A stretch of 64,000 nt of DNA from JBIOUF01 sp044866695 (lineage in GTDB: Bacteria; Actinomycetota; Actinomycetes; Propionibacteriales; Nocardioidaceae), in NCBI GenBank assembly GCA_044866695.1, contig JBIOUF010000014.1, forward strand, positions 37,111 to 101,110, written 5' to 3'. Both the position numbers and the translations under genes were made by a program. The notes under the pieces are model-generated. The model did no database searches. It was not told the DNA's origin and was given only the letters and a program-made list of their open reading frames with translations. Every line of letters begins with the position of its first letter. Position 1 is the first letter of the stretch. This document shows positions 7,430 through 16,024 of the stretch, one piece after another.

Positions 7430-8638
7430 TCAGCCGCCCGCCGAGGCCGCCCCCTCGCGCGCGGGGATCCGGCCCGCGTTGGCGTGGTCGACGGTGAGGT
7501 TGTCCCCGGAAGCCGGGTCGAAGAGGTGGATCTGCGTCCCGTCGACCCAGATCTCGGCCTCCTCGCCCTCCCGGATCTGGCTGGCGCCGTCGAGCGACAC
7601 GACGAGCTGGGTGTGCAGCGACTCCCCGTCCAGGTCGCGCTCGAGCTGGCGCAGCTGCTGCTCGACCTCGTGCGGCGCCTCGAACGGAATGTACGCGTAG
7701 GTCTCGTTGCCCAGCCACTCGACGACGTCGACCTGCGCCCGGAACGTCGAGCCCGCGTCCCGGCCAGTGCCCACGGACGCGTCCTCGAAGTGCTCCGGAC
7801 GGATGCCGGCCATCAGCAGCCCCTTGCCGGCAGCCTTCTCCGCCCGCTCGGGCGGTATCTTCACAGTGCCGAACGGCAGCTTCACATCAGTGCCCTCGAC
7901 CGTGGCGGGCAGGAAGTTCATCGGCGGGGAGCCGATGAAGCCGGCCACGAACAGGTTGCCGGGGTTCTCGTAGAGCTCGCGTGGCGTCGCCAGCTGCTGC
8001 AGCACGCCACGTTTGAGCACCGCCACCCGGTGGCCCAGCGTCATCGCCTCGGTCTGGTCGTGGGTGACGTAGACCGTGGTGATGCCGAGTCGCTTCTGGA
8101 GCCGCGAGATCTCGGTGCGCATCTGCCCACGCAGCTTGGCGTCGAGATTCGAGAGCGGCTCGTCGAAGAGGAAGGCGTCGGCCTCGCGCACGATCGCGCG
8201 GCCCATCGCCACCCGCTGCCGCTGCCCCCCCGAGAGGTTGCCCGGCTTGCGGTCGAGGTGCTCGTCGAGCTCGAGGGTCTTCGATGCCACGCGGACCTTC
8301 TTGTCCACTTCCTCGTCGGAGGCGTGGGCCAGCCGCAGTGGGAACGCGATGTTCTCGTAGACGCTCAGGTGCGGGTAGAGCGCGTAGTTCTGATAGACCA
8401 TCGCGAGGTTGCGGTCCCGTGGGGCGAGGTCGTTGACCACCCTGTCGCCGATCTTCATCTCGCCGGAAGTGATGTCCTCCAGGCCGACGATCATCCGCAG
8501 CAGCGTCGACTTCCCGCAGCCGGACGGTCCGACCAGGATCATGAACTCGCCGTCCTGCACGTCGATGCTGACGTCGTTCACCGCCGGGAACCCGTCGCCG
8601 TACAGCTTGACGATGTTCTTCATCTCGATGGTGGTCAT
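7430..8638 (-). CDS. sugC: Sugar ABC transporter ATP-binding protein (UgpC/MalK/SugC type)
   Basis: A 402-residue ATPase of the CUT1 importer class. Walker A is GPSGCGKST (about residues 37-45), the Q-loop is VYQNYALYPH, the signature is LSGGQRQRVAMGRAI, Walker B is AFLFDEPLSNLDA and the switch histidine is in YVTHDQTEA. The C-terminal 150 residues form the OB-like regulatory domain found in MalK/UgpC proteins (GIRPEHF motif). It is the last gene of a four-gene leftward operon and follows the second permease after 4 nt. The solute-binding protein resembles LpqY, so trehalose or a related disaccharide is the best substrate guess. Confidence 0.88.
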   Translation of the reverse strand: MTTIEMKNIVKLYGDGFPAVNDVSIDVQDGEFMILVGPSGCGKSTLLRMIVGLEDITSGEMKIGDRVVNDLAPRDRNLAMVYQNYALYPHLSVYENIAFPLRLAHASDEEVDKKVRVASKTLELDEHLDRKPGNLSGGQRQRVAMGRAIVREADAFLFDEPLSNLDAKLRGQMRTEISRLQKRLGITTVYVTHDQTEAMTLGHRVAVLKRGVLQQLATPRELYENPGNLFVAGFIGSPPMNFLPATVEGTDVKLPFGTVKIPPERAEKAAGKGLLMAGIRPEHFEDASVGTGRDAGSTFRAQVDVVEWLGNETYAYIPFEAPHEVEQQLRQLERDLDGESLHTQLVVSLDGASQIREGEEAEIWVDGTQIHLFDPASGDNLTVDHANAGRIPAREGAASAGG

Positions 8639-8642
8639 CGGG

Positions 8643-9479
8643 TCACCCCTTAACAGCGCCGGAGGTGAGCCCGGCGACGATCTTTCTCTGGAACAGCAGG
8701 ACGATGATGATGATCGGGACGGTGACCACCACCGAGGCGGTGGCCAGCTGTCCGTACGGCGGGTTGAACGGGTCCGGCCCGACGAAGTAGGACAGCTGCG
8801 CCGGGACCGTGCGGGACGCGGTCGTCGACGTCAGGGAGAGCGCGAGCACGAACTCGTTCCACGCGAAGAAGAAGGTCAGGATCGCGGCGGTGAAGACGCC
8901 CGGTGCCGCGAGCGGCACGATCACCTTGCGGAACGCCTGCCACGAGGTCGCGCCGTCGACCTGGGCCGCCTGCTCCATCTCCCAGGGGATCTCGCGGAAG
9001 AACGCCGACAGCGTCCAGATCGCCAGCGGCAGAGTGAACGACATGTACGGGATGATCAGACCTGGCCAGGTGTTGAACAGACCGAGCGTCCGCCACAGGT
9101 CGAACAGCGGTCCAACGAGCGCGACCACGGGGAACATCGCGATCGCCAGCGCGATCGACAGCACGAGTCGTTTGCCCCTGAATTCCAGGCGGGCGATCGC
9201 GTACGCCGCGAGGGTTGCCAGGATCACGGACAGCAGCGTCGAGATCGCCGCGATCCCGAAGGAGTTGACGAGCGAGTCCCTGAAGTCGGTGTTGTTGAAG
9301 ATGTCGCTGTAGTTCTGGGTGGTCGGCTCCTTGGGCAGGAACTGCGGGCTGCCCGCGGCCGTCTCGGTCGGCCCCTTGAAGGACAGCGAGATGATCCAGA
9401 CCACCGGTAGCAGGCACCAGACGAGGATGAGCGCGAAGCCCACCCAGGTGCCGATCTTGGTCCGTGTCTCGGTGTTCAT
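8643..9479 (-). CDS. sugB: Sugar ABC transporter permease (SugB/MalG-like)
   Basis: A 278-residue membrane protein with about six hydrophobic segments: the first near residues 13-33, then at about 75-95, 105-130, 140-160, 190-210 and 240-265. The EAA loop is present as EQAAQVDGATSWQAFRKVIV, followed by PLAAPG, which docks on the ATPase. An N-terminal WCLLPVVWIISLSFKG segment is typical of MalG-type permeases. The start ATG overlaps the stop of the upstream permease by one base (TGATG). It probably pairs with the other permease as a heterodimeric channel. Confidence 0.87.
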   Translation of the reverse strand: MNTETRTKIGTWVGFALILVWCLLPVVWIISLSFKGPTETAAGSPQFLPKEPTTQNYSDIFNNTDFRDSLVNSFGIAAISTLLSVILATLAAYAIARLEFRGKRLVLSIALAIAMFPVVALVGPLFDLWRTLGLFNTWPGLIIPYMSFTLPLAIWTLSAFFREIPWEMEQAAQVDGATSWQAFRKVIVPLAAPGVFTAAILTFFFAWNEFVLALSLTSTTASRTVPAQLSYFVGPDPFNPPYGQLATASVVVTVPIIIIVLLFQRKIVAGLTSGAVKG

Positions 9480-10438
9480 CAGCCCTCACCCCTCGCCTGT
9501 GCGAGGTCGACCTTGAAGAGCCTGACGATCAGGAAGGCCAGCAACAGCACGGAGATGAACAAGAGCACCGAGAGCGCGGACCCGAGACCGAGCTGCATCT
9601 GCTCGATCACCTGCCGATAGGTCAGGAAGGACGAGGACTCGGTGTCCTGCGCTCCCCTTGTCATCACGTAGATGTTGTCGAAGATCCGGAAGGCATCGAG
9701 CGCCCGGAACAGGACCGCGACCATGATCGCGGCTTTCATGTTCGGCAGGATCACCTTGTAGAGCCGCTGCCACCACGTGGCGCCGTCGACCTTCGCGGCC
9801 TCGAGCATGTCCTCGGAGATCTGCGCCAGTCCCGCGAGCAGGAGCAGCGCCATGAACGGCGTCGTCTTCCAGATCTCCGAGACCATGATCGCGAACATCG
9901 CGGGCCAGTGGCTGCCGAACCAGTTGGTGTCGGCCTCGAGCCATGGCAACCAGTCGAACCACGAGTTCACCCAACCATTGTTGAGGCTGAAGGCGAACTG
10001 CCAGGCGTAGGCCGAGACCACGGTCACGATGCCGTAGGGGATCAGGATCGCCGTGCGGACCGCGCCGCGGGCGAACACGATGCGGTGCATCACCATCGCG
10101 AACGCGAACCCGATCACGAGCTCCACCGCGACCGTGACCACCATGATCAGCAGGGTGTTCCAGGTGTCCTGCCAGAACAGCCCGTCGGTGAGCACCGTTC
10201 CGTAGTTGCGAAGCCCGACGAACTCCTTGTCGTCTGGCGAGGTGAGCCGATAGCGGAACAACGACAGATACAGAGCCTGGAACATCGGCCACGCCGTAAC
10301 GGCCAGCATCACGACCACGGCGGGTGCGACAAGGCGCCGGCCGAGCTGGTTCTCGGCGCGTGCACGGTCGCTGCGCTTCTTGGGCGCCGTCGGCTTGTCG
10401 CCCGCCTTCTCGGCCGCGGTGGTGCTCACGGTGCTCAC
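9479..10438 (-). CDS. sugA: Sugar ABC transporter permease (SugA/MalF-like)
   Basis: I place the start at GTG 10438, giving 319 residues. It overlaps the solute-binding protein stop as GTGA and has AAGGAGCCTCC just upstream. The longer open frame to 10729 lies inside the binding-protein gene and is a shadow. After a charged cytoplasmic N-terminus (residues 1-35) come about six membrane segments and the EAA motif (EAAKVDGATWWQRLYKVILP). This is the MalF-like partner of the downstream SugB-like permease. Confidence 0.87.
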   Translation of the reverse strand: MSTVSTTAAEKAGDKPTAPKKRSDRARAENQLGRRLVAPAVVVMLAVTAWPMFQALYLSLFRYRLTSPDDKEFVGLRNYGTVLTDGLFWQDTWNTLLIMVVTVAVELVIGFAFAMVMHRIVFARGAVRTAILIPYGIVTVVSAYAWQFAFSLNNGWVNSWFDWLPWLEADTNWFGSHWPAMFAIMVSEIWKTTPFMALLLLAGLAQISEDMLEAAKVDGATWWQRLYKVILPNMKAAIMVAVLFRALDAFRIFDNIYVMTRGAQDTESSSFLTYRQVIEQMQLGLGSALSVLLFISVLLLAFLIVRLFKVDLAQARGEG

Positions 10439-11700
10439 AGGAGGCTCCTTCCGTGTAGCACGTCCTCGATGAACTGCTGCGAGTCCGGCGGGGTCTGGTC
10501 GTCGACTCCGTCCGGTGGGTGCCAAGAGCTCTGGAGGGCGCTGGAGATGTCGCTCCAGTACGGCGTGACCGTGCGCGGTGCCGCCGCGTCGAGGCTCTCC
10601 TGGAAGAGGGCGAGCAGCGGCGGCGGGTAGATCTTGGCCAGTGCCGGGTAGCGGTAGCCGGCGGCGCTGGCCGGCATGTTGCCGGTGAGCTCGGCGTTCA
10701 CGCCTTGGTTCTCTGGTGAGGTGATGCACTCGATCGCCTGCATCGCCTCGTCCTTGTGGTTGGAGTACTCGCTCACGCCGACGCCGATGCCGCCGTACGG
10801 CGGGCGGGACTCCTCGCCCTGTGTTGACCGCGGGTACCGGGTGAAGCCGAGGTCGTCCTTCACCTCGGGCTGGGTGGCGTCGTAGTTCGTCCAGATATAG
10901 GTCCAGTTGACCATGAACGCCCCCTGGGGACCCCCGAACGTGGCGCCCGCCGTGCCCTCGTTGGAGACCGACAGGTCGGCCGGGGCGGCAGCGGAGCCGG
11001 CGAGCTTCTCGATGATCTTCGCCGACGTCTCACCCGCGGGGGAGTCGACCTCGAGGGTGAGGTCGACACCCCTGTCGGTGTTGGTGGCGATGGCGCCGCC
11101 GGCGCCAGAGATCAGCGCGTTGATCCACACCGGGTAGCCCTCGTACTTGTTCGCCTGCACGGCGACCTTGCCGTCGTTCTTCGCGGCGGCGTCGATGATC
11201 TGGTCCCACGTGACCGGCTTGGTCATGTTCAGTCCGGCCTTCTGCGCGAAGGACTTGCGGTACCAGAGCACCTGGGTGTTGGACCAGAACGGCGCGACGA
11301 CCAGCCGGCCATCCCAGGTGGCGGCGTCCACTGCTCCCTTGAAGGACTGCTGCTTCAGCTTGCTCTGCAGGTCGTCGGGGATGGCGGCCAGGAACCCCGC
11401 GTTCGCGAACTCAGCGGTGTAGGGCGGGTCGATGCTCATGATGTCGATCTCGGGGTCCTCCGCCGCGAGTCGCCGGGCGAGCTGGATGCGCTGCTCGCTG
11501 GCGTTCTGCGGCAGTACCTGCACGTCGATCGTGTAGTCGTCCGTGCTGCAGTTCTCCGCGACCTTGGCCTGGCCCCCGGCATCGGGATTGATGTACCAGG
11601 TCAGCGTGTCGCCGGAGCCGCCGGATGAGCAGGCGGCGAGCAGCCCCGAGGCTGCCACGAGTGCCGCTGCTGCGGCGAGACCCCGGCGTAGGCGATCCAT
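10435..11700 (-). CDS. lpqY: LpqY-like sugar-binding lipoprotein of ABC importer
   Basis: A 421-residue extracellular solute-binding protein. The chosen ATG (11700) has AGAGAGG upstream; a second ATG seven codons earlier is possible. The signal peptide ends in a lipobox (SGLLAAC, Cys at about residue 24), so the protein is anchored outside the membrane. Internal blocks resemble mycobacterial LpqY: ASEQRIQLARRLAAEDPEID, then PPYTAEFANAGFL and VQANKYEGYPVWINALISGA. LpqY-SugABC imports trehalose, so trehalose or a related alpha-glucoside is likely. No trehalose-processing enzyme lies next to it. It is the first gene of the operon. Confidence 0.85.
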   Translation of the reverse strand: MDRLRRGLAAAAALVAASGLLAACSSGGSGDTLTWYINPDAGGQAKVAENCSTDDYTIDVQVLPQNASEQRIQLARRLAAEDPEIDIMSIDPPYTAEFANAGFLAAIPDDLQSKLKQQSFKGAVDAATWDGRLVVAPFWSNTQVLWYRKSFAQKAGLNMTKPVTWDQIIDAAAKNDGKVAVQANKYEGYPVWINALISGAGGAIATNTDRGVDLTLEVDSPAGETSAKIIEKLAGSAAAPADLSVSNEGTAGATFGGPQGAFMVNWTYIWTNYDATQPEVKDDLGFTRYPRSTQGEESRPPYGGIGVGVSEYSNHKDEAMQAIECITSPENQGVNAELTGNMPASAAGYRYPALAKIYPPPLLALFQESLDAAAPRTVTPYWSDISSALQSSWHPPDGVDDQTPPDSQQFIEDVLHGRSLL

Positions 11701-11730
11701 GCGCACCTCTCTCATGATCAACGTATCCCA

Positions 11731-11760
11731 CTTCTAGACCTCTGCGGCGACACTTGTAAA
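11731..11760 (-). promoter_or_regulatory. Possible promoter of the sugar importer operon
   Basis: On the minus strand TTTACA and TAGAAG are separated by 18 nt, ending about 30 nt upstream of the binding-protein start. It is a moderate match to a housekeeping actinobacterial promoter and is the only candidate I see. Confidence 0.3.
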
Positions 11761-11798
11761 CCGGCAGGGGTCTCGATCGCGGACTCAGATGAACGCAC

Positions 11799-11990
11799 AT
11801 GGAGCTCCTGCCGCTCATCGGCTCGCTCACCGACTCCGAGCGTCACGGCGGCAGGGCAGCCCGATGCGTTCGACGCCGTCATCCCGTCCAGGCCAGGCTT
11901 CGGGTTCTCCACCCCGGTCCTCCTCGACGGGGTCGAACGATCGAAGGGGTCGCCCGCACCTGGGCCACGTTGATGCGCCGCCTCGGGTAG
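11799..11990 (+). pseudogene. Frameshifted remnant of an epoxide hydrolase
   Basis: Reading across two frames gives the pattern of the EHN-type epoxide hydrolase family. MELLPLIGSLTDSERHGG is in one frame, AFDAVIPSRPGFGFSTP in the next, and then GVARTWATLMRRLG back in the first frame. These correspond in order to the conserved IxxLTDPxxHGG, DAFxVVxPSLPGFGFS and ARAWATLMxRLGY blocks near the oxyanion hole. The first frame ends in a stop at about 11988, and neither the rest of the N-terminus nor the catalytic domain is present. It is a short dead fragment between the sugar importer and the aldo/keto reductases. The gap 11722-12072 holds nothing else apart from the promoter candidate. Confidence 0.55.
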
Positions 11991-12072
11991 GCGTCCTACG
12001 GCGTGCGCGGCTCGGCGTTCCAGCAGGCAGCTGCCCTTTCGCAACAGGTCGTAGGAGTCCCGGTCGCGGGAG

Positions 12073-13062
12073 TCAGCGGTCGATCATTCGTTGCAGGGCC
12101 TCTGGGTAGCGATCGCCCTGGACCTGAACGCTGGCCGACGCGCTGTCGAGCTCTGCGAGGTCTTCGGGAGTGAGGTCGAGGCCTGCTGCTCCCAGGTTCT
12201 CGTCGAGACGCTCGAGGCGTCTGGTGCCCGGGATGGGCACGATCCAGGGCTTCTGGGCGAGCAGCCACGCCAGGGCGACCTGGCCGACGGTGGCGTTCTT
12301 GCGGGCGGCGACGTTGGTGATGAGATCGACGAGCGCGAGGTTGGCCTCGAGAGCGTCGCGCTCGAACCGGGGCAGCGTGGCGCGGATGTCGCCCTCGCCG
12401 AACTCGGTCGCCGCGGTGACCTGCCCGGTCAGGAACCCGCGCCCGAGCGGGCTGAACGGTACGAAGCCGATGCCGAGCTCCTCGAGCGCGGGCAGGATCT
12501 CGTCCTCGGGCTCACGCCAGAACAGGGAGTACTCGCTCTGTAGCGCGGTCACGGGCTGTACGGCGTGGGCGCGACGGATGGTGTCGACGCCGGCCTCCGA
12601 CATCCCGAAGTGGCGGACCTTGCCGGCTTCGATGAGCTCCTGGACGGTGCCGGCCACCTCCTCGATGGGGACGTCGGGGTCGACGCGGTGCTGGTAGAGC
12701 AGGTCGATGGTGTCGGTGCGCAGGCGGCGCAGCGAGCCGTCGACGGCGGCGCGGATGCTGTCCGGCCTGCTGGAGACGCCGGTCTGGTGGCCGTTCTCGT
12801 CGAAGGCGAAGCCGAACTTGGTGGCGATGACGACGTCGTCGCGAACCGGCTGGAGGGCTTCGCCGACGAGCTCCTCGTTGTGGAAGGGGCCGTAGACCTC
12901 GGCGGTGTCGAACAGCGTCACGCCTCGATCGACCGCGGCCCGCAGGAACGTGATCATCTCGTCCCGCGGCGGTCGCGGGCCGAACGACTGGCTCATGCCC
13001 ATGCAGCCGAGCCCGAGGGGCGACACTCGCAGGCCTGGTGTGCCGAGAGTGCGTGCGTTCAT
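12073..13062 (-). CDS. Aldo/keto reductase (AKR13-like)
   Basis: A 329-residue NADPH-dependent oxidoreductase with the AKR barrel. The N-terminus GTPGLRVSPLGLGCMGMS is typical. The catalytic tetrad is recognisable: Asp and Tyr in LFDTAEVYGPFHNEELVGEA, Lys in VIATKFGFAF and His in LLYQHRVDP. The NADPH-binding C-terminus is PIPGTRRLERLDENLGAAG. Physiological substrates of this group are usually unknown aldehydes or ketones. It lies 54 nt downstream of another, more distant aldo/keto reductase on the same strand, so the two may be cotranscribed. An XRE-family regulator is divergent from the pair. Confidence 0.88.
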   Translation of the reverse strand: MNARTLGTPGLRVSPLGLGCMGMSQSFGPRPPRDEMITFLRAAVDRGVTLFDTAEVYGPFHNEELVGEALQPVRDDVVIATKFGFAFDENGHQTGVSSRPDSIRAAVDGSLRRLRTDTIDLLYQHRVDPDVPIEEVAGTVQELIEAGKVRHFGMSEAGVDTIRRAHAVQPVTALQSEYSLFWREPEDEILPALEELGIGFVPFSPLGRGFLTGQVTAATEFGEGDIRATLPRFERDALEANLALVDLITNVAARKNATVGQVALAWLLAQKPWIVPIPGTRRLERLDENLGAAGLDLTPEDLAELDSASASVQVQGDRYPEALQRMIDR

Positions 13063-13116
13063 GGTGGTGCTCCCTTCGTGGAGTGTCGGCGCTGCCCGGG
13101 GCGCTGGACGCTTGGT

Positions 13117-13995
13117 TCAGGCCTCGGGGATCGGCCGGCCGAAGCTCTCCAGCGTGATGTCGGTGGGCTCGGGGCCGCCGCGCCGGCCGGTGTCCAGCGC
13201 GTCGACGGCCGCGAGCTCGTCGCCGGTGAGGTCGAAGTCGAAGACGGCGAAGTTCTCCGCGATCCGGTGCGGCTTGGTCGACTTGGGGATGACCGAGCGG
13301 CCCTGCTGCAGGTGCCAGCGCAGCATCACCTGGGCCGGCGACTTCGCGTGGGCCGCGGCGATCTGGCCGATGACCGGGTCCTCCAGGGTGCTGCCGTGGT
13401 TGCCGTCGCGGTAGAAGGTGATGCCGCCGATGGGCGACCACGCCTGGGTGACGATGTCGTGCTCGGCACCGAACGCCTGGACGTCGCGCTGCTGGAAGTA
13501 CGGGTGCACCTCGATCTGGTTGACCGCGGGCACGACCTCTGCGGTCTCGAGGAGCCGGGTGAGGTGGTCGACCATGAAGTTGCTGACCCCGATCGCGCGG
13601 ACCTTGCCCTGCTCGAGCAGGGTCTCCAGGGCCCGGTACGCCGCGAGCGTCTTGTCGAACTCCGAGGGCAGTGCCTGGTGCAGGATGAGCAGGTCGATCT
13701 GGTCGACGCCGAGCTTGGCGGCGCTCTTCTCGAAGCCGTGCAGGGTCTGGTCGTAGCCGTAGTCGCTGATCCAGATCTTGGTCTCCAGGAACACCTCGTC
13801 GCGACCCAGGCCGGAGCCGCGGACCGCCTCGCCGACGCCGGTCTCGTTCCCGTACGCCGCGGCGGTGTCGATGTGGCGGTAGCCCGTCGCAAGGGCGGCC
13901 TCGACCACCTCGCGGGTCTCGTCAGGCGGGGTCTGGAACACCCCGAACCCCAGGGCGGGCATCTCGACGCCGTTGTTCAACGTCAGGTTCTTCAT
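13117..13995 (-). CDS. Aldo/keto reductase (2,5-diketo-D-gluconate reductase-like, AKR5)
   Basis: A 292-residue protein from ATG 13995, chosen over ATG 14016 because GAGGAGA lies about 8 nt upstream. The tetrad is visible: Asp/Tyr in YRHIDTAAAYGNETGVGEA, Lys in FLETKIWISDYGYD and His in LLILHQALP. The GVSNFMVDHL and PVVPAVNQIE-type blocks (here EVVPAVNQIEVHPYFQQRDV) and the C-terminal SVIPKSTKPHRIAEN cofactor loop fit the AKR5C family. It likely reduces small keto or aldehyde compounds with NADPH. It is the first gene of a leftward pair divergent from the XRE regulator. Confidence 0.88.
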   Translation of the reverse strand: MKNLTLNNGVEMPALGFGVFQTPPDETREVVEAALATGYRHIDTAAAYGNETGVGEAVRGSGLGRDEVFLETKIWISDYGYDQTLHGFEKSAAKLGVDQIDLLILHQALPSEFDKTLAAYRALETLLEQGKVRAIGVSNFMVDHLTRLLETAEVVPAVNQIEVHPYFQQRDVQAFGAEHDIVTQAWSPIGGITFYRDGNHGSTLEDPVIGQIAAAHAKSPAQVMLRWHLQQGRSVIPKSTKPHRIAENFAVFDFDLTGDELAAVDALDTGRRGGPEPTDITLESFGRPIPEA

Positions 13996-14136
13996 CTGAG
14001 TGGTCTCCTCGGTCATGTCCTCGACAGTAGGCAGGTTGCCGGTGCCGTGGGAGGGGCTGTCGGAGCCCCCTTGGTCATGGGCGACGGCGCGCGCCTAGCC
14101 GCGTCAGGCGAGGCCGATGCCGCTGAGCCAGTCCGT

Positions 14137-14148
14137 TCGCACGTGCGA
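14137..14148. promoter_or_regulatory. Palindrome in the AKR/XRE divergent promoter region
   Basis: A perfect 12-bp palindrome, TCGCACGTGCGA, lies between the divergent reductase pair and the XRE regulator. It is a candidate operator for that regulator; binding is inferred only from position. Confidence 0.35.
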
Positions 14149-14265
14149 TCCGGTTCCCGGTTCCTCGTCGAGGAAACCTCGCTCTCGAGCGGTGCGGCAG
14201 TGCCCGTTGTTCCGGGTAGTGACAGACCCTCCCTCTCCCCGGGTGGTCCACGTACCGTCGGTGGC

Positions 14266-15141
14266 ATGGACCACCGGACCGAGGTGCGCGACTTCCTGGT
14301 CTCGCGCCGGGCGCGGATCACCCCTGAGCGGGCCGGACTTCCGCTGTACGGCACCAACCGCCGGGTCGCCGGTCTGCGCCGTGAGGAGGTCGCCCTGCTC
14401 GCCGGGGTGAGCACCGACTACTACACCAAGCTCGAACGCGGGAACCTCTCCGGCGTCTCCGAGTCCGTCCTCGATGCCGTCGCCGCGGCTCTCCAGCTCG
14501 ACGAGTCCGAGCGGACCCACCTCTTCGACCTCGCCCGCACGGCCGGCACCGGGACCGGTGCTCGGCAGCGCGGCAGCGTTCCCAGGCAGAGCGTCCGCCC
14601 GAGCGTGCAGCGCGTCATCGACTCCATCGGCGCGCCCGCCTACGTGCGGAACAGCCGACTCGACCTCCTCGCCGTGAACCGGCTCGGCCGAGCGTTGCTG
14701 TCCGACCTCTACGCCGAAGAGACGAGTCGACCCAACCTCGCCCGGTACATGTTCCTCGACCCACGCTCCCGCGACTTCTACGTCGAGTGGGCGGCCGTCG
14801 CCAAGGACATCGTCGCGGCCTTGCGCATCGAAGCCGGCCGCAACCCCTACGACCGCGGCCTGACCGACCTCGTCGGCGAGCTCTCCACACGCAGCGAGGA
14901 GTTCCGCACCTGGTGGGCCAGCCACAACGTAGGAGTGCACCTCACCTCAACCAAGAGGATGCACCACCCCGTCGCCGGAGAGCTCGAGCTCACCGGCGAG
15001 GCGCTCGTGCTCCCCGGAGACACCGGGCTCACCATCATCACCTACACCGTGGAGCCCGCTACGTCGTCGGCCCAGGCGCTCCAGTTCCTCGCCAGCTGGG
15101 CGAGCGCGCACGAACCGTCGAGCGCGGTCACGTCCGACTGA
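14266..15141 (+). CDS. XRE-family regulator with MmyB-like ligand domain
   Basis: A 291-residue protein from ATG 14266; the upstream in-frame extension is a shadow of the opposite-strand reductases. Residues 25-75 form a helix-turn-helix (GLRREEVALLAGVSTDYYTK, then LERGNLSGVSESVLDAVAAA). The rest matches the MmyB-like regulator ligand-binding domain (VQRVIDSIGAPAYVRNSRLD, LLAVNRLGRALLSDLY, HHPVAGELEL). These regulators are often next to short-chain or aldo/keto reductases and typically repress them. The divergent layout over the two aldo/keto reductases, with a 12-bp palindrome between, supports that role here. Confidence 0.88.
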   Translation: MDHRTEVRDFLVSRRARITPERAGLPLYGTNRRVAGLRREEVALLAGVSTDYYTKLERGNLSGVSESVLDAVAAALQLDESERTHLFDLARTAGTGTGARQRGSVPRQSVRPSVQRVIDSIGAPAYVRNSRLDLLAVNRLGRALLSDLYAEETSRPNLARYMFLDPRSRDFYVEWAAVAKDIVAALRIEAGRNPYDRGLTDLVGELSTRSEEFRTWWASHNVGVHLTSTKRMHHPVAGELELTGEALVLPGDTGLTIITYTVEPATSSAQALQFLASWASAHEPSSAVTSD

Positions 15142-15232
15142 CCTCGAGGTCCCTGCCGAGATCCGGGCGCCTGGACTGCGCGGCGGCGGCTTCGTGAGAT
15201 GGCTCGCGGCTCGCGGTTGTCGGCGCGGCGGA

Positions 15233-16024
15233 TCAGGCCGGGACGGAGAGCCCCTGCAGCCAGGCCCGCCAGGCCGGCTCCTCGCGCCGCACGTAGTCCG
15301 CGGCGTCGGCGGAGAACAGGTACGCCCGTACGCCCACCGTCGCCTTGCCGTCGCCCTCGCCGTGGGCGAAGACGTTGAGCATCCCGGGCACCGGCGCGGT
15401 GAGCCGGACCAGGGCCTGCCGCTCGCCGACCCGCTCGACCGTGCCGATGGTGCCGCGCACGTCGACCGTCGAGCCCTCGTCGCCGAGCCCGAGCGCGTCG
15501 TGCAAGGTCGACCAGAGCGCCTTCGCGTCGCCGGGCTGGGAGGCGCTGACCTCGAGCTGGGTGGCCTCCTGGCCGGGGAACCGGGACAGGTAGAGACGCA
15601 GGTTGTCGAAGAACGGCATCCAGCTGGGACCCATGTCGTCCCAGAACTCCGACTCCCAGGCGGCGCCCGTCCCGAAGCCGCTGCTGGTGACGCGCACCAC
15701 GCAGGTGCCGCCGGACCGCGCCTCGACGAGGAACTCCGACGTCAGCGGGCTGAGCGCGGCGGGGTCCTTGCCCATCAGGGCGGCCCAGTCCTCCTCGTAC
15801 ACGATGCGGCGCGGCGGGTCCCAGCCGGTGACCCGGCCGTCCGAGCCCATCTCGGGGCCCATGGCGAAGTGCAGGGAGCCGCCCTCGCGCTCCTCCATCT
15901 CGGTCGGCAGGAACCAGGCGCTCATGCCCTTGGCGGTGGCGATGGCCTGCCAGACCTGTTCCGGGGTGCCCGGGACCTCGACGCTGAACTCCAGGCGGTA
16001 CGGGACGTTCGGGGTCGTGCTCAT
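15233..16024 (-). CDS. SRPBCC (AHSA1-like) domain protein
   Basis: A 263-residue protein from ATG 16024, which overlaps the stop of the ArsR gene by 4 nt (ATGA). The N-terminal 160 residues form an AHSA1/START-like fold (VPGTPEQVWQAIATAKGMSA, WFLPTEMEE, then GWDPPRRIVYEEDW). A second, shorter domain follows (residues 165-260). ArsR-SRPBCC pairs are common in actinobacteria, where the SRPBCC protein binds a hydrophobic ligand or adapts stress responses; its precise job is unknown. Because of translational coupling it should be autoregulated with the ArsR gene from the operator at 16615-16634. Confidence 0.82.
   Translation of the reverse strand: MSTTPNVPYRLEFSVEVPGTPEQVWQAIATAKGMSAWFLPTEMEEREGGSLHFAMGPEMGSDGRVTGWDPPRRIVYEEDWAALMGKDPAALSPLTSEFLVEARSGGTCVVRVTSSGFGTGAAWESEFWDDMGPSWMPFFDNLRLYLSRFPGQEATQLEVSASQPGDAKALWSTLHDALGLGDEGSTVDVRGTIGTVERVGERQALVRLTAPVPGMLNVFAHGEGDGKATVGVRAYLFSADAADYVRREEPAWRAWLQGLSVPA

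Noticed and set aside
12565..14265. Long N-terminal extension before the XRE regulator
   Set aside because: This part is antisense to two intact aldo/keto reductases; the regulator's own ATG at 14266 fits the family N-terminus.
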